Origin: Spirosoma pollinicola | Lineage (GTDB): Bacteria; Bacteroidota; Bacteroidia; Cytophagales; Spirosomataceae | DNA length: 64,000 nt | Direction of reading: 5' to 3' | Assembly: GCF_002831565.1 (NCBI RefSeq) | Contig: NZ_CP025096.1 | Coordinates: 3,387,027 to 3,451,026, forward strand | Shown here: positions 36,554 to 44,570 of the stretch, piece by piece | Layout of the letters: each line of letters begins with the position of its first letter | Position numbering within the stretch: position 1 is the stretch's first letter | Notes under the pieces: model-generated | Database searches by the model: none | What the model saw: the letters and a program-made list of their open reading frames with translations, nothing else | What the model was told of the DNA's origin: nothing | Translations under genes and position numbers: made by a program

Positions 36554-36654
36554 TAATTTTGACTGAGTGAATGATAGAATCAGTGAATGGAGAGGTAAAT
36601 CATTCATGTAAAATTATATCTTGTTCAATTCGATCATTCACTTAGTCAAAATTA
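36554..36654. terminator. 27-bp inverted repeat between convergent lysE-like and GH3-like genes
   Basis: Arms 36554-36580 and 36628-36654 (taattttgactgagtgaatg and its complement) pair over 27 bases with two mismatches. The right arm includes the GH3 stop codon. Likely a two-way terminator. The gagtgaatg words resemble those in the 7204 and 15633 palindromes. Confidence 0.7.
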
Positions 36655-38190
36655 TTTCAAAAAGGTTTCCCATTCTGCAATCATTCCTTTTTTTAAAACT
36701 CTGGGAAATTTATTCTGGCCGCCCATTTTGCCTCTGGATTCCATCCAGTTGTAGAAGATTTTGGCGGGCAAAACAGTTACGCTGATGTCTTTTAAGGCAT
36801 GTTTGCGTTCAACGGCATAATCGTCGTTGAGTTCCTTGAGTTTGGCATCCAGTCGGTCCCGGAGTTCATTGGCGTCTACCGTATCGTTTGTGCCGATGTA
36901 CCAATGGTGGGCAAACAGAGTATCGTGTGTTACGCCCGCCACCGTGAACTCGCGAATGGAAATGCCTAATTCGTCGGAGACCATCTCAATGGCCTTGTTC
37001 ATGTTATCGACGGAGAGGTGTTCGCCACACATGCTCAAAAAGTGCTTTGTTCGGCCTGTAATAACAATTTCGGCTCGTTTTTTATTGACAAAACGGATCG
37101 TGTCGCCAATCAGGTAACGCCAGGCACCGGAGCATGTCGAAATCAGCAGCGCATATTCTTTTCCTTCCTCAACTTCATCAATCATCAGCGTTTCCGGCTT
37201 CTCGATCAGTTCGCCATCCGCCGAAAAATTCTGTTCATTGAACGGGATAAACTCAAAGAACAACCCATTATTCAGCACTAACTGCATGCCTTCGGCATCG
37301 GGGTGGGTCTGGTAGGCGATGAAGCCTTCTGAGGCCAGATAGGTTTCAATGTATGTAATGGGATGGGCGAGGAGCTTCTCGAATCCCTGCCGATACGGTT
37401 CGAAAGAAACGCCCCCATGACAAAACACCATCAGGTTCGGCCAGATGTCGTGGATAGTTTTAACATTGTAGCGGGCAATGATTTTCTCCATCAGCAACTG
37501 AATCCAGGCGGGCACCCCCACCACATAGCCAATATCCCAACCAGCCGCCTGTTCTGTAATTTCGTCCAGTTTGTGGGCCCAGTCACGTTCCTGAGCAATA
37601 TCACGCCCGGGTTTGTAAAACCGTTCAAACCAGAGGGGAAGTTTACTGGCCGTGATACCGCTAAGGTCGCCCTCAAAATGGCCTTCCCGAGCACTCAGGT
37701 CGGTACTGCCCCCAAGCATCAGACAACCTTTTTCGTAGAGGGTAGAGGGTAAATTTTGATATTTACCAAGTGTCAAAATCTGGCGAATGCTGGTACGCTG
37801 AATAGCCTTCGACATGGCCTTAGTTACCGGAATATACTTTGTAGCGGCTTCTGAGGTGCCGGAACTCAGCGCAAAGTATTTCACTTTACCCGGCCAGCTT
37901 ACATTTGATTCGCCAGCCAGCGTTTGCTTCCACCAGCTATCAAACATCTTATTGTAATCGTGGATGGGCACATTCTGTTTGTATTTCTGATAAAACTCCC
38001 GTTCCGTACCGAACTCGACCGAACGGAGTAAATCATCGAAATTATAGGTCTCTCCAAACTTCGTAAACTGTGCTTTTCGAATGAGCCTACGGAATACTTT
38101 GCGTTGCTGACGAAGTGCATTGAACTTCCGCAGACGAACGACATTCGATAACCGAATACCGTTTTTGAGCATACTACCTAATAAAGCCAT
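36652..38190 (-). CDS. GH3 family (acyl-adenylate/amide synthetase-like) protein
   Basis: The 512-residue protein matches bacterial GH3 homologues: FALSSGTSEAATKYIPVTKAM (nucleotide loop, residues ~107-128), IETYLASEGFIAYQT (~278-292), and LIGDTIRFVNKKRAEIVITGRTKHFLS near 363-390. GH3 enzymes in plants join amino acids to acyl hormones through an adenylate; the bacterial substrate is not known. Cytoplasmic, full length. Confidence 0.88.
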   Translation of the reverse strand: MALLGSMLKNGIRLSNVVRLRKFNALRQQRKVFRRLIRKAQFTKFGETYNFDDLLRSVEFGTEREFYQKYKQNVPIHDYNKMFDSWWKQTLAGESNVSWPGKVKYFALSSGTSEAATKYIPVTKAMSKAIQRTSIRQILTLGKYQNLPSTLYEKGCLMLGGSTDLSAREGHFEGDLSGITASKLPLWFERFYKPGRDIAQERDWAHKLDEITEQAAGWDIGYVVGVPAWIQLLMEKIIARYNVKTIHDIWPNLMVFCHGGVSFEPYRQGFEKLLAHPITYIETYLASEGFIAYQTHPDAEGMQLVLNNGLFFEFIPFNEQNFSADGELIEKPETLMIDEVEEGKEYALLISTCSGAWRYLIGDTIRFVNKKRAEIVITGRTKHFLSMCGEHLSVDNMNKAIEMVSDELGISIREFTVAGVTHDTLFAHHWYIGTNDTVDANELRDRLDAKLKELNDDYAVERKHALKDISVTVLPAKIFYNWMESRGKMGGQNKFPRVLKKGMIAEWETFLK

Positions 38191-38196
38191 GTTTTA

Positions 38197-38298
38197 TTGA
38201 TGTAGGATGTAAGATATAGGATATATGATGAACGTTACATGGTGTAGGATACAGATCCTATTTCATATACCATACATCATATATTATACGTCATACAT
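38197..38298. repeat. AT-rich word palindrome (gtaggatgtaagatata)
   Basis: The gap between the surE and GH3 genes contains repeated tgtaggat/gatatatgatg words on the left and catacatcatatatta words inverted on the right. Pairing is imperfect but extends over most of the gap. It belongs with the other word-built palindromes in the window. Confidence 0.5.
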
Positions 38299-38300
38299 TA

Positions 38301-39077
38301 TTATATATCCCAGTCTTTCAATGTGTCCAGCATACTGTAGGACGTTAAATCATACTTACAGGGCACAATGGACGTGTAATTTTGTGATAAAGCGTACTCG
38401 TCGGTGTCCTCGGCGTGGGTATCGAAGTTCACAAAGTCGCCAGCCAGCCAGAAATATCGGCGGCCATGTGGATCCCGGCGTTCATCGAATACTTCCTGCC
38501 ATTTGGCATTTGCCTGCCGACAGATACGAATACCCTTCAAAGGCTCGGCGGTGCGGGCCGGGAAGTTCACGTTAAGGGCTGTTCCCCGCTCTATACCCCG
38601 CTTAAGCACAGTGCGGGCAATGGTTAGAATATGTTCGTGTGTATGCGAAAAATCGGGGTTGTGCGTGAAATCGCCAAGGGAGAAGCCGATGGCCGGAATC
38701 CCCTCAATGGCTGCCTCGATGGCCGCCGACATGGTTCCCGAATACAGAATACTGATGGATGAATTGCTTCCGTGATTGATGCCGCTAACGACCAGGTCAG
38801 GAGCGCGGTCTTTCAGGATGTGGTGTTTAGCCAGTTTTACGCAGTCGGCTGGAGTACCGGAACATTCATAGGCTGGCACATCGTCGAAAATGTCGGATGG
38901 ATAGAGTCGAATTGGATTCGAAATCGTAATGGCGTGACCCATACCCGATTGTGGGCTGTTTGGGGCAACAACAACGACCGAACCGAGTTGTTTCATCAAT
39001 TCAACGAGCGTACGAATACCATGAGCCGTAATGCCGTCGTCGTTCGTAATTAAAATCAGTGGTTTTTGCTCGGACAT
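38301..39077 (-). CDS. surE: 5'/3'-nucleotidase SurE
   Basis: The 258-residue protein has LILITNDDGITAHG (Asp-Asp metal site at ~13-14), VVAPNSPQSGMGHAIT with the conserved Ser and Asn, and VVSGINHGSNSS, all hallmarks of SurE. It dephosphorylates nucleoside monophosphates. Length is usual. No partner gene is obvious in the vicinity. Confidence 0.95.
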   Translation of the reverse strand: MSEQKPLILITNDDGITAHGIRTLVELMKQLGSVVVVAPNSPQSGMGHAITISNPIRLYPSDIFDDVPAYECSGTPADCVKLAKHHILKDRAPDLVVSGINHGSNSSISILYSGTMSAAIEAAIEGIPAIGFSLGDFTHNPDFSHTHEHILTIARTVLKRGIERGTALNVNFPARTAEPLKGIRICRQANAKWQEVFDERRDPHGRRYFWLAGDFVNFDTHAEDTDEYALSQNYTSIVPCKYDLTSYSMLDTLKDWDI

Positions 39078-39215
39078 AAAATCAGGTTGTCAAGGGCCGA
39101 TAGTTGATAAATGGTACTGCTCAGTGGCTTACGTACCCGCGTTACAACAACGTAATCAACCAGCAACTTTTCTTGCCGCTAAGCTACGCAAATACGGCGT
39201 AAGGCGGGTATTGAT

Positions 39216-39337
39216 TCTGGCGCGGGATTTACCCGTGTCTGTTATAAACGCCAGCATTCGCTGGCATGGCTATTTTTTACTTGTATGCCAGCGAATGCTG
39301 GCATTCATAGCAGGCACGGGTAAATACCCGCGCCAGA
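39216..39337. repeat. 52-bp inverted repeat between araC-type and surE genes
   Basis: Arms 39216-39267 and 39285-39337 pair over about 52 bases with a handful of mismatches and a 17-base loop. Inside each arm is gccagcattcgctggc, itself a smaller palindrome. The two neighbouring genes are on the same strand. No ORF or target duplication is visible, so it is a MITE-like or structural repeat. Confidence 0.75.
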
Positions 39338-39342
39338 GTCGC

Positions 39343-40185
39343 TCATACATGCCGTTTTTTAAATTGAAGCGGGTTTTCGCCGGTTACACGTCTGAAAATC
39401 TTGTTAAAATACGATAAGCTTTCAAAGCCCGACGCATAACAGGCCTCAGATACAGTGTTATCCAGGAGTAACAATTTCTGCGCTTGATTAATCCGGTATT
39501 GATTCAAAAACTGCGTAAATGTTAATCGGGTCATCCGTTTGAAATACCGGCAAAAGGCGGCCTCGGTGAGATTGGCCACTGTTGCGACTTCGGGTATCGA
39601 GAGTCGGCGCGTGTAGTGTTCGGCAATAAACTGGTTCACACGTTTAAAGCGTTGTTGCTCGTTGAGGTTGTAAGCACTGGTAACGGCTTCGCCTTGTAAG
39701 GGCGAAAATTCGGTGCTGGTTGCTAATAGCTGGAAAATGCTCAGTAACTGCATCAACCGGTCAAAAGGAGGGAGGGTTGCCAATTGATTGAGCCGTTCGC
39801 CAACCAGTTCTTTTGTACGCCCAAAAAAGGAGATGCCAGAGCGGGCGCGTTCAAACAGTGTAGAGATTGAGGCAAATTCGGGAGCCATCCAGAACATATC
39901 ACCCAGAAAATTCTCTTTCAATTGCACCACCACTTTTCGGTGATCTGTCTTTACACCATAATCGAAATTCAGGTGAGGAATGTTCGGACCAATAAAAACC
40001 AGGTCACTGCCTTCGTAGCGTGAGATATGGTCACCCACATGCCGCGTGCCATTGGCCCCTTCGATGTAAACGATTTCATATTCGGGGTGGTAATGCCACA
40101 AGAAAACGTCGCTGAGTTGGGGTGTCAGTAATAAGTGGAACGAACTGTCGGTATCAGGGCTGATTTGTTCAAGGGCAACCTTCAT
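39343..40185 (-). CDS. AraC-type transcriptional regulator
   Basis: A 280-residue regulator with an N-terminal cupin-like sensing domain (WHYHPEYEIVYIEGANGTRHVGD, ~30-53) and a C-terminal double HTH (about 180-278; IPEVATVANLTEAAFCRYFK and YACYASGFESLSYFNKIFRR-like segment). It is divergent from a phytanoyl-CoA-dioxygenase-like gene, the most likely target. Confidence 0.92.
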   Translation of the reverse strand: MKVALEQISPDTDSSFHLLLTPQLSDVFLWHYHPEYEIVYIEGANGTRHVGDHISRYEGSDLVFIGPNIPHLNFDYGVKTDHRKVVVQLKENFLGDMFWMAPEFASISTLFERARSGISFFGRTKELVGERLNQLATLPPFDRLMQLLSIFQLLATSTEFSPLQGEAVTSAYNLNEQQRFKRVNQFIAEHYTRRLSIPEVATVANLTEAAFCRYFKRMTRLTFTQFLNQYRINQAQKLLLLDNTVSEACYASGFESLSYFNKIFRRVTGENPLQFKKRHV

Positions 40186-40299
40186 AAATTAATCTATTTT
40201 GTCGCTTAATGACATTATGGCGACCTAATTGTAAAACCAAGAGCAATATAGTGCAAAAAGGGGCTAGTATCGTTCTACCAGCAGTGGCCGTTAATCAAC

Positions 40300-40307
40300 T
40301 AACTTTG
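40300..40307 (+). promoter_or_regulatory. -7 box TAACTTTG before the dioxygenase gene
   Basis: TAACTTTG at 40300, 35 bases before the ATG at 40342. The AraC-type gene is divergent; its operator is probably between 40186 and 40300, but I see no clear repeat. Confidence 0.5.
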
Positions 40308-40341
40308 AGTCAACAAACTCCCCTAAACATCTTATTGTCTC

Positions 40342-41325
40342 ATGGAAACAATGCAACCTACTGGTCCTACTGCCACTATGATTCCTGATAATGCCCACGT
40401 AGACATTCCCGGAAATCCATCTACAGCCACAAGTAGCAAAATCAACTTGAGTGACCGCTCAAACGGGAAACCCCTGCGCATTTTATCGGAAGAGGACTGG
40501 CAATTCTGGAAGGAAAACGGCTACATCGTTATTAAACAGGCAGTGCCGAAAGAAAATGCCGAACGACTGGCCCAATTCATTTGGGAGTTTGAAGAAAAAG
40601 ACCCGACCGATCAGGCTACCTGGTATGCTCCGCCCCGCGCCGAAATGAAAATGAAAGAGCTGACAAACAGCGGAATGGTGGAACTTTATAATCACCAACT
40701 GGAATGGGACAACCGCCAGTACCCGCGGGTTTACGACGCCTTCGTTGATATCTGGGGCACGGAGAAATTATGGGTAACCATCGACCGGGCCAACCTGAAT
40801 TTACCTGTGCGGCCGGGTTACGACTTCAAGGGATTTATTCACTGGGATTATGATCCCGAAACCCGTCCGCAAAATGTGCAGGGTGTTCTGGCTCTTGCCG
40901 ATCAGACCGACGAGAATATGGGTGGTTTTCAGTGCCTACCCGAACTCTACCGCACCTACGATACCTGGAAGCTGACCCAGCCCGACGATCGCGACCATTT
41001 CAAACCCGATACCACTGGTTTCGACTTCGTGAAAGTAAAAATGGAAGCGGGTGACCTGCTGATTTTCAACAGCACTCAGCCCCACGGCATACGGCCAAAT
41101 CGCTCGACCGACAAAGTACGGATAGCTCAATATATTTCAATGATGCCTGCCGAGGAGGATAACGAAGCCCTGCGGCAGTGGCGAGTTATGTCCTGGCGCG
41201 AGCGGCAGGCTCCCAAAGGTTACGCGTTCCCCGGCGATCCCCGTAACTGGGAGAAGGAGCGTTGTAAAACGGCCGAACTCTCGCCATTGGGCAAAAAACT
41301 CCTTGGACTGGATAAATGGGATTAG
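40342..41325 (+). CDS. Phytanoyl-CoA dioxygenase (PhyH) family Fe(II)/2-oxoglutarate oxygenase
   Basis: The 327-residue protein shows the iron facial triad: His167 and Asp169 in FIHWDYD, and His248 in STQPHGIRPNRS, followed by an Arg that would bind 2-oxoglutarate. It hydroxylates an unknown small molecule with O2 and 2-oxoglutarate. Next to an AraC-type sensor, the likely substrate is a sugar- or lipid-like compound; that is only context. Confidence 0.85.
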   Translation: METMQPTGPTATMIPDNAHVDIPGNPSTATSSKINLSDRSNGKPLRILSEEDWQFWKENGYIVIKQAVPKENAERLAQFIWEFEEKDPTDQATWYAPPRAEMKMKELTNSGMVELYNHQLEWDNRQYPRVYDAFVDIWGTEKLWVTIDRANLNLPVRPGYDFKGFIHWDYDPETRPQNVQGVLALADQTDENMGGFQCLPELYRTYDTWKLTQPDDRDHFKPDTTGFDFVKVKMEAGDLLIFNSTQPHGIRPNRSTDKVRIAQYISMMPAEEDNEALRQWRVMSWRERQAPKGYAFPGDPRNWEKERCKTAELSPLGKKLLGLDKWD

Positions 41326-41332
41326 ATGAGCA

Positions 41333-41384
41333 CCTACTTAGTTGAGTGATGCCACATGTGACCGACATCACTCAACTAAGTAGG
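41333..41384. terminator. 19-bp perfect hairpin between convergent genes
   Basis: Arms cctacttagttgagtgatg (41333-41351) and its exact complement (41366-41384) frame a 14-base loop. It separates the PhyH gene (plus) and trhO (minus), consistent with a two-way terminator, though no T-run follows. Confidence 0.75.
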
Positions 41385-41395
41385 CGCAGATATGA

Positions 41396-42382
41396 TTAGG
41401 CCTCCAGCGGACTACCGCTTAGATTTACCTCTGTTCGCTGGCCCTGCCGACTTTTGTAGCCCTGAATAGGGGAGTAGCTTTGTGTTTGTTTTCCATAATA
41501 GCCCGTACCGTCGTAAGCACGCAGGTGTGGGTCTTGTTTGCAGGCATTGGTGCAGGTGCCGCCATGTTCGTTACCACACTCTTCGCAAAGCGTAATGTGG
41601 TTGTTGCAAAGAGGGCTGGCGCAGTTAATCATGCGGCTGGTGGGCTTGTTGCAGCGAAAGCATACAGAAACCGTAACGGGGTTTATGTGGTTGACCGGCA
41701 CCGTTACCCGGTTGTCGAATACGTAACATTCGCCTTCGAAATCTTCGCCACCTGTTTCCAGTCCATATCGGATAATGCCGCCGTGCAACTGATAAACATT
41801 CTCAAAACCCTGCGCTAACAGATAAGCCGAGGCCTTTTCGCATTTGATACCGCCGGTGCAGTATGTTATTATTTTTTTGTCGCGAAGGTGATCGAGTTCG
41901 TGAACATGGTCGGGGAGTTCGCGCAGATTTTCCATGTCAAACGTAATGGCCCCCTTGAATTTGCCTACCTCATGTTCGTAGTTCGACCGCATGTCGACTA
42001 ATACCACATCCGGATCGTCCTTAAGTTTCCGAAACTCTTCTGGTTCAAGGTGAATACCCGTTTGCCGAAGCGGATCAACGGGCAGATCGGAGTGGACGAT
42101 CTCGGCTTTTACGCGAACGTGCAGTTTCTGAAATGTATGAGTGTCGGTTTCGTCGACCTTGAACGCAATACCCGTAAAACGAGGATCAGCCTTAAGCGTA
42201 TTCATATAGGCTTCACAATCAGCGGTGAGGCCGGAAATAGTGCCGTTTATCCCCTCAGGTGCTACAATCACACGCCCCAGCAAATTCAATTGCAGGCACA
42301 ATAAGTGATGTTCTTCCCGATATTGTTCGGGATTGTCGATGAGCGAATAAAAGTAATATAGAAGGACTTTGTAGGGCTTCAT
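41396..42382 (-). CDS. trhO: tRNA uridine-34 hydroxylase (rhodanese-type)
   Basis: From the ATG at 42382 the 328-residue protein has an N-terminal ferredoxin-like domain (LLGRVIVAPEGINGTISG, ~35-52), a rhodanese domain with active Cys175 in YCTGGIKCEKA, and a C-terminal Cys-rich zinc region (CFRCNKPTSRMINC...CEECGNEH...). This matches TrhO (YceA), which hydroxylates U34 in tRNA anticodons. A longer start at 42424 adds 14 residues of poor quality. Confidence 0.92.
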   Translation of the reverse strand: MKPYKVLLYYFYSLIDNPEQYREEHHLLCLQLNLLGRVIVAPEGINGTISGLTADCEAYMNTLKADPRFTGIAFKVDETDTHTFQKLHVRVKAEIVHSDLPVDPLRQTGIHLEPEEFRKLKDDPDVVLVDMRSNYEHEVGKFKGAITFDMENLRELPDHVHELDHLRDKKIITYCTGGIKCEKASAYLLAQGFENVYQLHGGIIRYGLETGGEDFEGECYVFDNRVTVPVNHINPVTVSVCFRCNKPTSRMINCASPLCNNHITLCEECGNEHGGTCTNACKQDPHLRAYDGTGYYGKQTQSYSPIQGYKSRQGQRTEVNLSGSPLEA

Positions 42383-42510
42383 GGTTACGGAAACAAGGCA
42401 AAAATTAGGCTGTCGAAACAGCAAAACGAGAAAAAATGGTACTCAATCGTTTTCTATGACAAAATTAAACCCAATTTGCGAAAGTTCATTGGTTCGATTT
42501 CTCTCTTTTT

Positions 42511-43155
42511 ATGCACATTGCGATTACAGGAAACATTGGGGCTGGTAAAACAACGCTGGCCGAAAAATTAGCCAGACACTATGGATGGGAAGTTTTATAT
42601 GAAGCCGTAGACGGGAATCCATATCTGGCTGATTTCTACGACGATATGCCCCGTTGGGCGTTCAATTTACAGGTTTATTTCTTGAATAGCCGATTTGCGC
42701 AGGTTAAACGTATTGTTGATATACAACGAGCCAACCAGACCAGTCAAAGTCACCAGCATACAGTGGTACAGGATCGGACGATCTATGAAGATGCCGCCAT
42801 TTTTGCCCGCAATCTTTACGAGAGTGGCGACATGGTTGAGCGTGATTTTGAGACCTACCGCGAGTTGTTTACAAATATGACAAGTCTTGTTCGCCCGCCC
42901 GATCTGATGATCTATCTGCGGGCTGGATTGCCGAAGCTTCGGCAGCAGATACAGAAGCGCGGCAGGGTGTTTGAGCAGTCTATAAGTGAGGATTATCTGA
43001 GCAATTTAAATCGGTTGTACGAAGAATTTGCCAGCTCTTATCAACTTGGGCCGCTGTTAATTCTAGAAGTCGATACAATGGATTTTGCGCAAAACCCCGC
43101 TGACCTTGCTGAGATTCTACGTCAGATCGCAGACCGGTTAAGCCTAAAAGCTTGA
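42511..43155 (+). CDS. Deoxynucleoside kinase
   Basis: The 214-residue protein has a P-loop GNIGAGKT (7-14), the dNK signature WAFNLQVYFLNSRFAQ (~50-65), VVQDRTIYEDAAIFA with the conserved DR, and the lid region around QKRGRVFEQSISEDYL. It phosphorylates deoxynucleosides in the salvage route; whether dG, dA or dC is preferred cannot be read from sequence. It is a single-gene unit followed by a hairpin. Confidence 0.92.
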   Translation: MHIAITGNIGAGKTTLAEKLARHYGWEVLYEAVDGNPYLADFYDDMPRWAFNLQVYFLNSRFAQVKRIVDIQRANQTSQSHQHTVVQDRTIYEDAAIFARNLYESGDMVERDFETYRELFTNMTSLVRPPDLMIYLRAGLPKLRQQIQKRGRVFEQSISEDYLSNLNRLYEEFASSYQLGPLLILEVDTMDFAQNPADLAEILRQIADRLSLKA

Positions 43156-43159
43156 AAAA

Positions 43160-43197
43160 ACAGGTCGCTACCCTGCCTCAAGGGTAAAGCGACCTGT
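43160..43197 (+). terminator. Stem-loop after the deoxynucleoside kinase gene
   Basis: acaggtcgct and agcgacctgt pair over 10 bases, with inner accct/agggt extending the stem. There is no T-run. It ends the kinase transcript just after the stop codon. Confidence 0.7.
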
Positions 43198-43271
43198 CGT
43201 GTGGAGAGCGGAAAAACAAGTATATACGGTTAGTAGAGTAATTCGGATTGCCTCATTATACCATCTTGACT

Positions 43272-43442
43272 ATGAAAGACCCTTATTATCGACGCCCAGT
43301 TGTGCTGGCCATCGCCACTGCCGTTCTTGTGGTGGGTGCTTTTGCTTTGGCAAAACTGCATATTATTTCCTTTGCCACTCAGGGGGTAATAACAGCGATA
43401 GCGGTGGGTATCCAAATTGCACTTTATCGACAGAAAAAATGA
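43272..43442 (+). CDS. Small single-pass or two-pass membrane protein
   Basis: From the ATG at 43272 a 56-residue protein is predicted: MKDPYYRRP then a hydrophobic run (VVLAIATAVLVVGAFALAKL), a second less hydrophobic segment and a Lys-rich end. No family recognised. The compact ORF with a basic N-terminus and hydrophobic core looks real, but short ORFs of this kind are weakly supported. Confidence 0.5.
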   Translation: MKDPYYRRPVVLAIATAVLVVGAFALAKLHIISFATQGVITAIAVGIQIALYRQKK

Positions 43443-43557
43443 GCACAAAACTCCGTAGTTCGCCATTCTGGATATTCGCATTTCCTAATAACGTTACCAA
43501 CATGGGTTGAGTAAGTCACAAGCACATGCTTTCATCAGCTAACTAACCCATTAATGT

Positions 43558-43594
43558 AAAAAGCCTGGTTTGTAGTAAACAAGCCAGGCTTTAT
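43558..43594. terminator. Terminator between 43272 gene and 43614 gene
   Basis: The stem aaagcctggtttgt / acaagccaggcttt (one G-T pair) has a short loop and T- or A-runs on both sides, so it suits the convergent minus-strand gene too. Confidence 0.75.
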
Positions 43595-43613
43595 TGTTTC
43601 TTTTTGGGAATAT

Positions 43614-43877
43614 TTATAGCTGCCCAAATTGATCTTCGATGCCTTTATATAAGTCAAAAGCTGCCATTACGGCAATGTTATGGCGCCTGGCGATCCAAAG
43701 TACAGTATCCACAATAAGATAAGCATCCTTTTGATGATTGCATACCTGCCAGACGGCGAAAGCGTCAGCATAGGTATGACCCGTTTCTTTAGCGATATTG
43801 ACTAGCAAGGGTATGTTAGCCGGAAGTGGATTCATTGCACAATCCGTTAAAGTTGGTAAAGCCGTTTTCTCACCCAT
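43614..43877 (-). CDS. Hypothetical 87-residue protein
   Basis: An 87-residue predicted helical protein without signal, membrane segment or known motif (MGEKTALPTLTDCAMNPLPANI onwards). It contains VNIAKETGHTYADAFAVWQV and IARRHNIAVMAAFDLYKG stretches reminiscent of small helical regulators. It lies just after a terminator on its own strand and before a LytTR gene. Function unknown. Confidence 0.5.
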   Translation of the reverse strand: MGEKTALPTLTDCAMNPLPANIPLLVNIAKETGHTYADAFAVWQVCNHQKDAYLIVDTVLWIARRHNIAVMAAFDLYKGIEDQFGQL

Positions 43878-43942
43878 GATGCTTATAGCTTATACTATTT
43901 GAAAGATAAGCGAAAACATATCGGCAATGGCCTTTATCTTAC

Positions 43943-44260
43943 CTAGTTATTCAGTTGGCTGCTCAACCGTTTAACGTGCTTGAACACTGAACTTAACCTT
44001 CTTCGGCCAACGGGAAGCCAGACACCAGCCAGATGAACTTCCCCAACATCGGAACTGGGCCTGCGGTAAGAATCCAAAAAGTCTGGATTTATTGCATAGG
44101 TTCTGTGAATACGAATGAAAGAAGGGTAAACGTCCAGGCAAATGGCGAGTGTTTTTGAAATTAATAGCTTTTTACCATCAATAAGATGGCAAAAAGTATA
44201 GTTGCCCTCACCAGACAGATGAGTGACAAACGAAGACACAGGTAACAGAACTCGTTTCAT
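43943..44260 (-). CDS. LytTR DNA-binding domain protein
   Basis: A 105-residue protein consisting only of a LytTR domain (SFVTHLSGEGNYTFCHL at the start; FIRIHRTYAINPDFLDSY; VHLAGVWLPVGRRR). No receiver domain is attached, unlike most AgrA/LytR regulators, so it is a stand-alone binder. Its gene is separated by a 310-bp gap from the divergent zinc-ribbon/Toprim-like gene. Confidence 0.85.
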   Translation of the reverse strand: MKRVLLPVSSFVTHLSGEGNYTFCHLIDGKKLLISKTLAICLDVYPSFIRIHRTYAINPDFLDSYRRPSSDVGEVHLAGVWLPVGRRRLSSVFKHVKRLSSQLNN

Positions 44261-44299
44261 ATTAGTGGGGAGTCAATAAGTAACTAATAACCATCGAAA

Positions 44300-44371
44300 A
44301 TTACTAAATAACGACAGTCTATTGCGTCCAGTAGATAACTTATGTCTCTATACGTCAGGATATTTAGTAAT
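44300..44371. promoter_or_regulatory. Widely spaced inverted 11-mers upstream of the LytTR gene
   Basis: attactaaata (44300-44310) and tatttagtaat (44361-44371) are perfect complements 50 bases apart, in the divergent gap between the LytTR gene and the zinc-ribbon/Toprim-like gene. Could be regulator half-sites or a weak hairpin. Confidence 0.35.
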
Positions 44372-44539
44372 CGGTAGTAGGATTGGTATAGATTGGCCGG
44401 GGATTGTATCAGCATGAATAATTGTAGTCTATAATTAGAAAATTAGACAAACAGACGCCTTTAAAATGAGTTAATTATAGCAGTAAATGGCTAAATCAGG
44501 CCAGCTAACGAATCAACTTTACTGTTGTGTGAACTACTA

Positions 44540-44566
44540 TTGTAAGACGTAAAACGTATACTTTTG
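44540..44566 (+). promoter_or_regulatory. Complete Bacteroidota promoter, near-leaderless
   Basis: A TTG at 44540-44542 lies 19 bases before TACTTTTG (44559-44566), which fits TTG/TAnnTTTG spacing. The ATG of the following gene is only 5 bases after the box, so the transcript should begin at or very near the start codon. Confidence 0.6.
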
Positions 44567-44570
44567 ATGA

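Noticed and set aside
39031..39417. 128-codon plus-strand ORF between surE and the AraC-type gene
   Set aside because: Passes through the 52-bp inverted repeat and overlaps the AraC gene end; a frame formed by the repeat.
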